64,000 nt of DNA from Desulfopila inferna (GTDB lineage: Bacteria; Desulfobacterota; Desulfobulbia; Desulfobulbales; Desulfocapsaceae), in assembly GCF_016919005.1 (NCBI RefSeq), contig NZ_JAFFQE010000006.1:186001-250000 (forward strand), read 5' to 3'. Below the pieces are notes generated by a model. It saw only the letters and a program-made list of their open reading frames with translations, made no database searches and was not told the DNA's origin. Of this stretch, positions 36,346 to 44,933 are shown one piece after another. A program made the translations under genes and the position numbers. Numbering within the stretch: position 1 is the first letter of the stretch; each line of letters opens with the position of its first letter.

Positions 36346-37700
36346 CAAGATCTGCGTAGCACCAGATATCCCATAAGCCCGCAGACAACGGAGCCTGAAA
36401 TGATTCCCATCTTGGCATATTCAAGATATGCGGGTGTGGTAAATGACAGTCCCGAGATAAAGAGTGACATGGTAAAGCCGATTCCGCCCAGACAGCTTGC
36501 TCCGAGAATATGCCTCCAGGTCACCCCCTGGATGAGATCGGCCTTCAGCAGCTTGGTAGCGACATAGGTAAACGAGAATATGCCGATAGGCTTACCGATG
36601 GCAAGCCCAAGAGCCACTCCCAGCGTCACCGGGTGAAACAGTGCCGAGGGAAGTTCAATTGCCTGTAACACCACCCCGGCGTTGGCAAGGGCAAACAGTG
36701 GAAGAATCAAAAAGCCAACCCATGAGGAAAGACTGTGCTCCAGCCGCTGCAGCGGTGTAGCCACGCGTTTGCAGGCATGCTCTATCTCCAGAACAGCATT
36801 GAGATGCCTCTGATTAACCATGATGGATGTACCGCAATCTCCATCTTTGCAGCGAATTTCAGGCAGTCTGTCCTGCACCATCTCAAGAAATATATCAGTA
36901 TCATATTTCCCGACAGCCGGAATGAACATGGCCGCGACCACCCCGGCTATTGTGGCGTGCAGTCCGGCGTGCGCCACGGCAAACCAGAGCAACAGGCCCA
37001 GAATAAAATAAGGAAGAATCTGTAATACCCAGAAACGGTTGAGGAGATAGAGGCAGCCGGTTATACCGATGGCGATAAAGAGATAAGTCACATCTATCGA
37101 CGGTGTATAAAAAAGGGCAATAACAAGAATGGCGCCTAAATCATCGGCAATCGCAAAAGCCGTAAGGAAAAGACGGAGTCCGAAAGGTATTCTTTTTCCG
37201 AGGGTACTCAGCACCGCCAGAGAAAAGGCGATGTCAGTCGCCATCGGAATCCCCCAGCCTTTGAGACTATCCCCGCCTATGTTAAAGAGAACATAGATTA
37301 GCGCCGGAAAGATCATCCCGCCTAAGGCGGCGGCTATCGGCAGGACGGCACGTTTGGGATCGGAGAGACCGCCCACCAGCATCTCCCGTTTGATCTCCAG
37401 ACCGACTGTGAAGAAAAAGATGGCCATGAGGGCTTCATTGACCCAATGCCCCAAAGTGTGTTTAAGGGCAAAGCCCGGCACTCCGATAACAAGTTCCTGG
37501 TGCCAGAAACTTCCATATCCCTGCGGATCGACATTCGACCAGATGAAGGCCATCACAGCTGCCGCAAAGAGAAGGAAGCCACTCTGCGATATTTTGGTGA
37601 AAAAATACTGAAAAGCATTGGTCTGCAGTATTTTTGAAATCACCCCGGCTGGATTGATCAGCCCTTCAATTGTTCGTTCTATTTTTTTATATGGCCCCAT
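36345..37700 (-). CDS. nhaA: Na+/H+ antiporter
   Basis: 451 residues with about twelve spans. TDIAFSLAVLS (helix IV region), FAIADDLGAI with the paired Asp that bind Na+ and H+ (D163-D164 in E. coli), FTVGLEIKRE and GKPIGIFSF are all present. Compared with E. coli NhaA (388) it is longer because of an insertion around residues 275-320 (CKDGDCGTS...CKRVATPLQRLEHSLSSW). It expels Na+ for H+. The reading frame ends at a TGA that lies in the terminus of repeat copy D, so the last residue(s) may have been replaced by the insertion. Confidence 0.93.
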   Translation of the reverse strand: MGPYKKIERTIEGLINPAGVISKILQTNAFQYFFTKISQSGFLLFAAAVMAFIWSNVDPQGYGSFWHQELVIGVPGFALKHTLGHWVNEALMAIFFFTVGLEIKREMLVGGLSDPKRAVLPIAAALGGMIFPALIYVLFNIGGDSLKGWGIPMATDIAFSLAVLSTLGKRIPFGLRLFLTAFAIADDLGAILVIALFYTPSIDVTYLFIAIGITGCLYLLNRFWVLQILPYFILGLLLWFAVAHAGLHATIAGVVAAMFIPAVGKYDTDIFLEMVQDRLPEIRCKDGDCGTSIMVNQRHLNAVLEIEHACKRVATPLQRLEHSLSSWVGFLILPLFALANAGVVLQAIELPSALFHPVTLGVALGLAIGKPIGIFSFTYVATKLLKADLIQGVTWRHILGASCLGGIGFTMSLFISGLSFTTPAYLEYAKMGIISGSVVCGLMGYLVLRRS

Positions 37701-37759
37701 ATATCATTCTGGAATTATCTTTCTTCGGTCCTCAGATACACTATCAATTTGCGGGGACC

Positions 37760-38293
37760 TTATCTTTTATCACCGTAACGATTATAGCTTATCCGCTCCC
37801 ACAGGAGCGTATCCCGTCCATGGCCTGTCTTTTCTTCCGCTGGGTAGCCGAAGGCCACAACTGCCTCCACTTCCATCCCCTGGCGCAGACCTAGAAGGTC
37901 GGCGACAAATGCAGAGGCGGGCAGACCGTTCTCATGCTGCCGCAAACGTATCTGCACCCAGCAGCTGCCCAGGCCCAATTCCGTTGCGGCGAGATGAAGA
38001 ATGATTGAAGCAATGGAACAATCTTCTACCCAGACATCACATTTTTCGGGGTCTGCACAGACCACGATTGCCAAAGGAGCATTTTTGACAAAGGCTGCCC
38101 CATGCGTCTTCGCTCGGGCCAGCGCCTGCAATGTCTTTTCATCATCAACAACGACAAATTCCCAAGGATTTAAGCTTCTCGATGACGGTGAACGAAGCAC
38201 GGCTTCAACAAGATAATCCACCTTCTCCTGTTCAACAGCTTTGGCCTGAAACTGCCTGACAGATCTTCTGCCTTGTAGAAGTTCGAGTAACAT
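37760..38293 (-). CDS. Nitroreductase-family flavoprotein
   Basis: 177 residues from ATG 38293 with AAAGGAG 5 nt upstream; the frame is open further back into repeat copy E, which is not coding. FMN-binding motifs RRSVRQF at the N-terminus, RSPSSRSLNPWEFVVV, and the late AVVAFGYPAEEK. LGLGSCWVQIR is the usual helix before the active-site cap. It probably reduces quinones or nitro compounds with NAD(P)H; the substrate is unknown. Confidence 0.86.
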   Translation of the reverse strand: MLLELLQGRRSVRQFQAKAVEQEKVDYLVEAVLRSPSSRSLNPWEFVVVDDEKTLQALARAKTHGAAFVKNAPLAIVVCADPEKCDVWVEDCSIASIILHLAATELGLGSCWVQIRLRQHENGLPASAFVADLLGLRQGMEVEAVVAFGYPAEEKTGHGRDTLLWERISYNRYGDKR

Positions 38294-38408
38294 GAAGACT
38301 CCTTTAAAGATGGCAAAATTGCTTTTTTCCTTTTGAATAACCTCCTGATACACCACGAGGCTCTCCTCCTGAGCCCAGTGCTTTTCGATCAATAAACTTG
38401 CACTGTGG

Positions 38409-38470
38409 GGAGATCGGGCTTTCTCGAAGTCAGAGTTTATGCCCGTACGGGTGCTTGTCGCGACACCATC
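38409..38470 (+). repeat. Dispersed MITE-like repeat, core copy E
   Basis: GATCGGGCTTTCTCGAAGTC, AGAGTTTATGCCCGTACGGG and TGCTTGTCGCGACACCATCA: core and right end only, no left terminus found. It lies between the nitroreductase (upstream side) and the bacteriohemerythrin gene. The remaining 38471-38708 holds only a 31-codon ORF (38551-38646) of doubtful reality. Confidence 0.75.
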
Positions 38471-38708
38471 AGTTTGGATTATCCGCAAATAGGATTAATC
38501 ATATTTTGTATGTCATACAACAAAAAAAGGGAAGAAAAAAGAGGAATTGCATGAGTCCCGGAGAACGAAGACCACATATCTGCAGCGTAAAGAAGAAAAG
38601 AAAGCTCTGTTCATTGTATCGGGAACCGCCCTATGCTGCTTCCTGAAATGGAATTATTTTCGAGCGGTTTAGGTTGTTCGCGAAGGTATCTCTCGAAGAG
38701 AGTGCACA

Positions 38709-39149
38709 CTATAGGGATTCTATTTCCGCCGGAATGGTCTTTCCGGACCGCGTCAGGAGGAATTCCATTATCCTGGTATCCTGCTTGACAATATGCTCAA
38801 TCAGCCAATGCCTTATCATGTCCATTATTTCACTGTTGAGAATGATGGTTCCCTCAATATGTTCGCGGCAGATACGGTAAACCTCATTGCGGAAGTTTTT
38901 GTGGATTTCCCAGTGCTTTTCGAGGTCAGGGTAGCCGATCTGGCGCATAAATTCTTCTTCGAACTGAAAGTGATAATCAACATAATCGGAGATTTTCTGC
39001 AAAATACCGGATCGTGTCGCCCCCAGTTCTCCCCGACTGTTGCCGGTCATAACGTCATCAAGCTGATTATATAGATTAATCCAATGTTTATGCTGTTCAT
39101 CCAGTTTTTCGTTGCCTACGCTATAGGCATCTTTCCACTGAAGTTTCAT
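38709..39149 (-). CDS. Bacteriohemerythrin
   Basis: 146 residues. The diiron ligand pattern is complete: LDEQHKHW near residue 20, HFQFEEEFM near 60 (H-x3-E), H-x3-H in KHWEIHKNF, and WLIEHIVKQD near 120. The N-terminal WKDAYSVGNEKLD is typical. It binds O2 and in anaerobes is thought to store, deliver or detoxify it. GGAGAG stands before the ATG. Confidence 0.93.
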   Translation of the reverse strand: MKLQWKDAYSVGNEKLDEQHKHWINLYNQLDDVMTGNSRGELGATRSGILQKISDYVDYHFQFEEEFMRQIGYPDLEKHWEIHKNFRNEVYRICREHIEGTIILNSEIMDMIRHWLIEHIVKQDTRIMEFLLTRSGKTIPAEIESL

Positions 39150-39471
39150 TGGTTTCTCTCCTTTTAACGGATTTTATCGTCATTCTATATTCAACCCGCT
39201 TTCCTGTTTATTCAATCCAGAAAAACAGCATAATATTCATCTTCCGGGTACCAAATCATCCGGAATTCTCATTAAGCAGCCGAAAGATCTCTTCAGCTCC
39301 TGCAAGATGTCCGGGCCGGCTGTATATGGTAAAGTTCATTTTTATACAATAGGGAGTTTCAAATTTCAAGCAACACCTGCGGGGCCGCCATAGACCTGCC
39401 ATGCTATTCACAAAAGGGAAAAAAAAAGAATATGTTCAAGTCTTCGGTTTTGCCGGAACAATGGCAGAAGA
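39150..39471. other. Intergenic, no gene recognised
   Basis: 322 bp. The minus strand has a 27-codon ORF starting MNFTIYSRPG near 39340 that looks protein-like but ends early; it could be a gene remnant. No repeat or terminator was recognised. Confidence 0.3.
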
Positions 39472-40059
39472 TTACGAACGAAACTTTCTTCGGCTGGGGA
39501 AATGTATCCTTTCTGAAGCAACCATCTTTAGAGGGTCCAGCAGTTCAACCTGCGAACCATGCATCAAGTTCCAGTCAAAGTTCTCAGGAGCAATGTGTTT
39601 GTCAACCCGCATCAGGGAAAGATGCAGGTGGGCGGGCATCCGGTTTTTCCTGCCCGTGGTATCGGCTACGGTTCCTATTGTTTGCCCCGCACTCAGCCTT
39701 TCCCCCACGGCAAGGAGGTCAAAGGGTATAATATGTGCGTAAATCGAACAAAAACGCAATCTCTGTTCATATTCATGATCCAAAAACAATGAGTAGCCGA
39801 GAAAATCCCTGCATATGGCCACAATTCTGCCTGATGCCATGACAGGAACCAATGTTTTTGGAGAGAAGGCGCACTCCTTTCCCGTTTCGTCCTTATAATA
39901 ACAGAGGTCGATCCCTTCATGCCGGGTAGGGCGAAGGCCGGAATCCGGCCACCACTTCTCTCTACTGCCGAACTCCATTCCCGGATATAAATAATATTCG
40001 GTTTCTCCGATCACGAAGCTGTTGCACTCTTCGATATACTGCAAATAGGGAAATAGCAT
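39472..40059 (-). CDS. M23-type (LytM) peptidase-domain protein
   Basis: 195 residues. The zinc site is recognisable: H47-x3-D51 in RHEGIDLC, SIYAHI and the final H-x-H in PAHLHLSLM. No signal peptide is evident from this ATG. The region upstream of the ATG is a terminus of the repeat family (40061 onward), so the original 5' end may have been removed, or the start lies elsewhere. It would cut peptidoglycan cross-links or act as a non-enzymatic LytM factor. No ribosome binding site is visible. Confidence 0.72.
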   Translation of the reverse strand: MLFPYLQYIEECNSFVIGETEYYLYPGMEFGSREKWWPDSGLRPTRHEGIDLCYYKDETGKECAFSPKTLVPVMASGRIVAICRDFLGYSLFLDHEYEQRLRFCSIYAHIIPFDLLAVGERLSAGQTIGTVADTTGRKNRMPAHLHLSLMRVDKHIAPENFDWNLMHGSQVELLDPLKMVASERIHFPSRRKFRS

Positions 40060-40060
40060 A

Positions 40061-40266
40061 TGAGATCTCGTAAAAAGTCAGCCGAGATGCAATAATTTTG
40101 CTCCTCTGTCATCCATCCAGCTAATATCATTTCTCCCAAAGTCGGGGTCAAGGAAATTATGCACAAAAACTCTAATGGGCTTGTAAAAGCACGATTTACG
40201 GGACCGGGAGTCTGACTTTCCACTAGTCTGCACTTATCGCGACACCATCAACTTTTTGTGATTATC
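40061..40266. repeat. Dispersed MITE-like repeats, compound copies F1/F2
   Basis: F1 is a minus-oriented end, GAGATCTCGTAAAAAGTCAG at 40063-40082 followed by CCGAGATG. F2 (40173-40266, plus) has left end ATGGGCTTGTAAAAGCACGA, a shortened core ending CTTATCGCGACACCATCAAC and right end TTTTTGTGATTATC. Another degenerate fragment (GACGTGAAGCTCTTAGATGG) follows near 40314. The region lies between the divergent M23 and Sec-peroxiredoxin genes. Confidence 0.65.
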
Positions 40267-40418
40267 TTTTAAACAGTATCGGAGAAGTTTCAACTCCAAT
40301 TTACTATTAATTCGACGTGAAGCTCTTAGATGGCACACTAAAAGTTCACCCGCCTGCCGCAATCAATAACCGAAGATCAGTCGATTTAAACGCCATTGTG
40401 TTGCCAGCGGAGGTCTAA

Positions 40419-40952
40419 ATGACAGAAGAAAAATTTCCTGTTCATCAGCTCGGCGAGGTCAGCGTGTATAATGAAGATTCATCACCCATTCAGCTCTTCA
40501 GGCTGTGGTCGGAAAAAGTAGCTGTGATCGTATTTATTCGTCATTTCAACTGAATTATCTGCCGTCAGCAGATTGCTGAACTTAGAAAACAACACAGCTC
40601 CTTTATCGAAAAAAATGCAGAAGTGGCTGTTGTCGGAACGGGATCCATCGCCCAATTAAAGGAATTCAGCCAAATTATCGGATTCAGCGGCCGGTTATTT
40701 ACAGATCCTTTCAGACAATCTTTTAAGCTGCTTGGTTTGACCGGCGAAGTTGAAGGGATTATGTCCCTCGAACCACTTACGACAGCATATTCGGCCCTGC
40801 GTAGCGGCTTTACCCCGGAATCTCCCGGGAACTTTCTTCAGTTGAACGGAGCTGTTATAGTCACACCTGAAGAGTCCGTTCCATACTTATTCCGCAGCAC
40901 GGCAGCAGGAGAAAATCCTCCGGTATCTGAACTCCTGTCAGCACTTCCGTAA
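40419..40952 (+). CDS. Peroxiredoxin-like selenoprotein (AhpC-TSA_2 type, U-x-x-C)
   Basis: 177 residues if the in-frame TGA at 40551-40553 is selenocysteine (U45). GGAGGT is 5 nt before the ATG. The frame is continuous on both sides: VAVIVFIRHFN then U then IICRQQIAELRKQ, VAVVGTGSIAQLKEF, FTDPFRQSFKLLGL. This is the F-x-R-H-F-G-C-P-x-C-R block of AhpC-TSA_2/PRXL2 proteins with U at the first (peroxidatic) Cys and C48 retained, a U-x-x-C redox motif. A hairpin follows the UGA at the expected distance. It probably reduces peroxides or disulfides. A call without Sec would give only the part from about 40623. Confidence 0.88.
40565..40579 (+). promoter_or_regulatory. Candidate bacterial SECIS hairpin (peroxiredoxin-like)
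   Basis: TCAGCA (40565-40570), loop GAT, TGCTGA (40574-40579): perfect 6-bp stem starting 11 nt after the UGA, with G first in the loop. A competing stem, ATCTGC (40557-40562) with GCAGAT (40568-40573), starts only 3 nt after the UGA and is less like known SECIS elements. Confidence 0.72.
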
Positions 40953-41030
40953 GCAGGAAAAAACCTCTCTTCATTCAGTGAACTAAATTATTGCGCCATT
41001 TTGCCGGACCTGTACTATTTATCCCAAGTT

Positions 41031-41160
41031 GAGCTGGACTCCTTACAGTACCCCCTTGAGGGGGACAGATTATTTTCTTGTAAAGAAAATAAGAAAAAAA
41101 ATCTGTAAGATACTAACCCCGGGGAGCCGGTAAACCGATTTTTCAGGAGTAAGGTATTAA
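41031..41160 (+). repeat. Dispersed repeat family 2, single copy
   Basis: Begins GAGCTGGACTCCTTACAGTA then CCCCCTTGAGGGGG (a 5-bp hairpin) and ends TTTTTCAGGAGTAAGGTATT. The same ends occur at 42092-42850 (same strand) and 60564-60684 (opposite strand). The end lies 3 nt before the start of the HAD gene, and its AAGG may serve as ribosome binding site. Confidence 0.75.
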
Positions 41161-41163
41161 AAG

Positions 41164-41991
41164 ATGAAAGAGAAAATTCAAATAATCTTCACCGACCTTG
41201 ACGGCACCCTCCTCAACAGGGATAAAAAAATCAGCCGAGTCAATTATGCCCGATTGGAGGAGCTTGGCAGACACAAAGTGGTGCGAGTGATAGCTACCGG
41301 CAGATCACTCTATTCCTTCAGATGTCTGTTCCCTGACCAGGTGCCTGCAGATTATCTGATCTTCTCCACCGGTGCAGGTATTGTCGATCTTAACACGAAA
41401 GAACTGATATACTCGGCAAATATAGGAAAACACGACATTCGCAAGATTTCCAGTTATCTGCAGGAGCAGCAGGCGGATTTCATGGTACATCACACCGTTC
41501 CCGATAATCACCGTTTCTTTTATTGGGGCGACGTCCTTTCAAACAGTGATTTCAAGCGCAGGATCGACCTCTACCGAGTGTATGCTCAGGAGTTCACCTC
41601 TCTGGAATCGCTGCCCGAAAGCTCGGCGCAGATCATCGCCATCTTTTCGGAGGATCCGGTACAGTTCAACCTGGTGAAAGTGGGACTTGGAGACTATCAG
41701 ATAACCAGGACGACTTCTCCTCTGGACGGCAAGTCGATCTGGATGGAAATATTGCCCAGCCATGTCGGTAAAGGTGCTGCTGCAGCCTGGCTCTGCAGCC
41801 GGCTCAAGCTCGATCGACGTTTTTCTGTAGGAATAGGAAATGACTACAATGACTTGAGCCTGCTGCAATTTACAGAACACAGCTTTGTCGTTGCCGAGGC
41901 GCCGCAGGAGATGCTTGAAAATTTCCCGGCAACCTGTTCACATGATGATGACGGCTTCCACCATGCAATTCGTATTGTGCTGGAGTTGTGA
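41164..41991 (+). CDS. HAD-superfamily (Cof-type) phosphatase
   Basis: 275 residues. Motif I FTDLDGTLL (D11, D13), motif II VIATGRS, the C2B cap (about residues 85-190), Lys in GKSIWMEILP / GKGAAAAWL and motif IV GIGNDYNDLSLL. All catalytic residues are intact. The Cof group dephosphorylates sugar phosphates, FMN or pyridoxal phosphate; the substrate cannot be told. It stands alone between two copies of repeat family 2. Confidence 0.88.
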   Translation: MKEKIQIIFTDLDGTLLNRDKKISRVNYARLEELGRHKVVRVIATGRSLYSFRCLFPDQVPADYLIFSTGAGIVDLNTKELIYSANIGKHDIRKISSYLQEQQADFMVHHTVPDNHRFFYWGDVLSNSDFKRRIDLYRVYAQEFTSLESLPESSAQIIAIFSEDPVQFNLVKVGLGDYQITRTTSPLDGKSIWMEILPSHVGKGAAAAWLCSRLKLDRRFSVGIGNDYNDLSLLQFTEHSFVVAEAPQEMLENFPATCSHDDDGFHHAIRIVLEL

Positions 41992-42091
41992 TAAAACCGG
42001 AAATAATCTTGTTTATGATGACATTTTTTTTGTTGCCATTCCGAGATTTAATTCCAGAATGGCAACTGTTTTAACCAAGTATCAATTCGCT

Positions 42092-42850
42092 GAGCTGGAC
42101 TCTTTACAGTACCTCCTTGAGGGGGCATAAGCGGCTTGGTGATTTGGTTTTCAAGCACTAGCCCATTTTGGTTATTTGTTTATTCTCAAAGAAATGCTGA
42201 GCTGGGTTGCGAGGCTTGATGCACTAACCCAGCGGAGTTGGAGTCTTTATGGTACCCCCTTGAGGGGTATAAGTGGCTTCGATATTGAGTTTATTCACGG
42301 ATTTTAATAAAATTTTAGTTACTTATTTATTCTCAAAGGAAAACTGAGCTGAGTTGGGAGTCCTAAAGCACTAACCCAGCGGAGCTGGATAAGTGCCTTG
42401 GATATAAGAGCTATTTCACGAATTTTAATTTTGTTTTTTTGTTACTTGTTGATTTTCAAAGGAATACCGAGTTGAGTTGGGAGTCTTCAGGCACTAACCC
42501 AGCGGAGCTGGATAAGTGCCTTGGATATAGGGGCTAATTCACGAATTTTAATTTTGTTTTTTTGTTACTTGTTGATTTTCAAAGGAATACCGAGTTGAAT
42601 TGGGAGTCTTCAGGCACTAACCCAGCGGAGCTGGATAAGTGCCTTGGATATAGGGGCTAATTCACGAATTTTAATTTTGTTTTTTTGTTACTTGTTGATT
42701 TTCAAAGGAATACCGAGTTGAGTTGGGAGTCCTCAGGCACTAACCCAGCAGAGCTGGATAAGTGCCTTGGATATAGGGGCTAATTCACGAATTTTAATTT
42801 TGTTTTTTTGTTACTTGTTGATTTGGCGTTTTTCAGTCGTAAGGCACTAA
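42092..42850 (+). repeat. Repeat family 2 with internal 123-bp tandem array
   Basis: CTAACCCAGCGGAGCTGG recurs with its CTAACCC at 42371, 42494, 42617 and 42740 (third base variants in the last), an exact 123-bp period; a more diverged unit begins at 42224 (147 bp earlier). Each unit contains GATAAGTGCCTTGGATATA, ATTCACGAATTTTAATTTTG and TTGTTACTTGTTGATTTTCA. The array starts with GAGCTGGACTCTTTACAGTA and ends with TTTTTCAGTCGTAAGGCACT, the ends of repeat family 2. There is no coding frame. The end overlaps the slyX stop codon. Confidence 0.9.
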
Positions 42851-43068
42851 TAATGAGGCGGGACCTCCCGTTTCATCCGCTGCTCAACACCTTCATAGCT
42901 CACCTGCAACATGTCGCGCAGCCGGTGTAGATAAACCTCCATTTTATCCAGCTGCTTCTGTTGGGCGAAAACTACATCGTTGAGCTTTTCTATAGTATAT
43001 TCCTGATACTCCAGTTTTTCCTCAAGAACCATCATCCGCTGTTCGACATTTCCGGTTTCTTTCTGCAT
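42847..43068 (-). CDS. slyX: SlyX family protein
   Basis: 73 residues from ATG 43068, with GGGGGGA upstream; a longer frame to 43095 lacks support. A single coiled coil (VEQRMMVLEEKLEYQEYTIEKLNDVV, then heptads to about residue 60) and the hallmark C-terminus V-P-P-H-Y. SlyX proteins are of unknown function. The stop codon lies in the end sequence of repeat family 2. Confidence 0.85.
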   Translation of the reverse strand: MQKETGNVEQRMMVLEEKLEYQEYTIEKLNDVVFAQQKQLDKMEVYLHRLRDMLQVSYEGVEQRMKREVPPHY

Positions 43069-43348
43069 AACAATCCCCCCTGATTTGTTAACCATTCACG
43101 ACTGCTGCAGCTTTCGTTTAACAGTCGTACACTCCTGCAATTGTCTCTAACAAGTGTATCGGCTGTAGATGAAATGACCGTGATTCCGGACCACCCATCA
43201 CCTTGAACCTGTATTATATCACAGTATATTTACACTCGAAGAAGTCCAGTCAATTTACTGTCGATCTCCCCCTGCCGCTTCCGCAAAAGATACCTTTTTG
43301 CTTATGATAGCGGAGAATTACCAACAGCAGCTGGTTCAAGAATATTTT

Positions 43349-44869
43349 TTATTTCTGCGCTGCCCCGCCGGATAGTCCCAGACAACAGAAAAGACAGCAC
43401 AGGGAAGCGAGAGAAGATACTAAAAAAACGGAGTACACTCCGGAAAGCACCCCTTCCCGGAGTAATTCGATCGTTGCCTGAGGCACCTGGCTCTGGAATT
43501 CCAGCCGCAGAATATTTTCGGCGCCCTGCTGAAGCTGCACCATAAGATCCGGCGGCAGCAGAGCTGCGGTTTTTTCCAGATGGCGGAAAAGCGCCGAAGT
43601 AACCAATCCGCCGGAGATACCAACACCTATGGTTCCCCCCAGGGACCGGCCAAACTGATGGAAGGAGGTGACAATACCAAGATCTTTTGCGGTCACGCTG
43701 TTCTGCACTAGAATCAGCGTTGACAAAGAGACAATCCCCATGCCGATCCCCACCAGCAGAAAAACCAGAAAACACTCGCCCATGCCGGTCTGCAAATCGA
43801 AACGCAGAGTAAAAAGAGAGCCGACAAGCAGCACCAGACCTCCTGCCACCGACCAGTTTTTTTCATTGCCGCCCCGGGTCATTCTGCCGTAGTAAAGAGC
43901 ACCGGCAGACCACCCCAGACTCAGGGAAACCATAGCCAGACCGACCTGCATAGGACTGAGCCCGAGGCTGCCCTGGATGTAGATGGGCACATAGGCAAAG
44001 AGGCTGAAAATAGTAACGCTGGCAAAAAAGATGGCACCGTTTCCAAGCGAGAAGTTGCGATTGCGGAAGAAACGCAGCTTTATCATCGGGTCGACGACCC
44101 TTCTTTCGATGCGATAAAAAGAAACTCCGAGAAGAACAGTCGTACCCATGAGCACGATCATCTCCACCGATGTCCAGGCGACCTCTCTGCCGCCGGCGGT
44201 AAAGATGACCAGCAGGGCCAGCACAGACATGGAAAAGAAAAAGAGACCGGCCAGGTCAAGAGATCCTTTCTGCTTTTCTCTGCCGCCGCTCTCTCGAAGG
44301 AAATAGGCAATGCCGAACAAAGAAAGGATTCCAATGGGAATATTTATAAAAAAGATCCAGCGCCAGGAAAAATACGAAACTATAAAACCGCCAAGAGTGG
44401 GACCGATAACGCTGGAGATCCCCCAGACCGTACTGCCCAGAGAGAGGGTCCTGGCGCGCTTTCCAGGAGGCGCTACTTCGGAGAGAACAATATAGACCAA
44501 GGCAAAATTGCCGCCGGCGCCGATCCCCTGAAAGACCCGACAGATAATAAGAAAGGGCATCGAATAGGCCATTCCTGCTGCAACGGAAGAGATCAGAAAA
44601 AGGACGATGGAAAAGAGAAACAGTTTCCTGGTGTCGTAAATGTCGGCTAGTTTGCCGAAGACCGGCAGAGAAACGGCACGGAAAAGGAAATACGCTGAAT
44701 AGACCCAGGCATACAGGGACAATCCTCCCAACTCCGCCACAATGCTCGGCATCGCCGCAGACATGATCAAGGCATCGAGCGCTCCGAGAAACAGGGCGAG
44801 GAGAGCGGCCCAGATGACCAGCGTTCTTTCACGCTTCGACAGGGTTGGAATATCGGCCTCCGCAGACAT
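43349..44869 (-). CDS. MFS exporter, DHA2 (14-span) family
   Basis: 506 residues from ATG 44869 (a TTG three codons earlier is an alternative). Fourteen hydrophobic helices. LDALIMSAAMPSIVAELG in span 1, GKLADIYDTRKLFL after span 2 (motif A), CRVFQGIGAGGNFALVYIVLSEVAP (span 4-5) and WRWIFFINIPIGILS are typical EmrB/QacA signatures. It exports drugs or metabolites with the proton gradient. No regulator or membrane-fusion partner is next to it. Confidence 0.9.
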   Translation of the reverse strand: MSAEADIPTLSKRERTLVIWAALLALFLGALDALIMSAAMPSIVAELGGLSLYAWVYSAYFLFRAVSLPVFGKLADIYDTRKLFLFSIVLFLISSVAAGMAYSMPFLIICRVFQGIGAGGNFALVYIVLSEVAPPGKRARTLSLGSTVWGISSVIGPTLGGFIVSYFSWRWIFFINIPIGILSLFGIAYFLRESGGREKQKGSLDLAGLFFFSMSVLALLVIFTAGGREVAWTSVEMIVLMGTTVLLGVSFYRIERRVVDPMIKLRFFRNRNFSLGNGAIFFASVTIFSLFAYVPIYIQGSLGLSPMQVGLAMVSLSLGWSAGALYYGRMTRGGNEKNWSVAGGLVLLVGSLFTLRFDLQTGMGECFLVFLLVGIGMGIVSLSTLILVQNSVTAKDLGIVTSFHQFGRSLGGTIGVGISGGLVTSALFRHLEKTAALLPPDLMVQLQQGAENILRLEFQSQVPQATIELLREGVLSGVYSVFLVSSLASLCCLFCCLGLSGGAAQK

Positions 44870-44933
44870 CAGCCGCAAATCCCGGTAACCGTTTCAAAAA
44901 AGACGAGTAAATGGTACCTGACATTTTCGTCTG

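Noticed and set aside
38551-38646. 31-codon ORF with AGAGGA upstream
   Set aside because: Too short and of biased composition (K/R-rich); no family likeness.
42092-42850. CRISPR array
   Set aside because: The period is 123 bp and the whole unit is repeated with no variable spacers.
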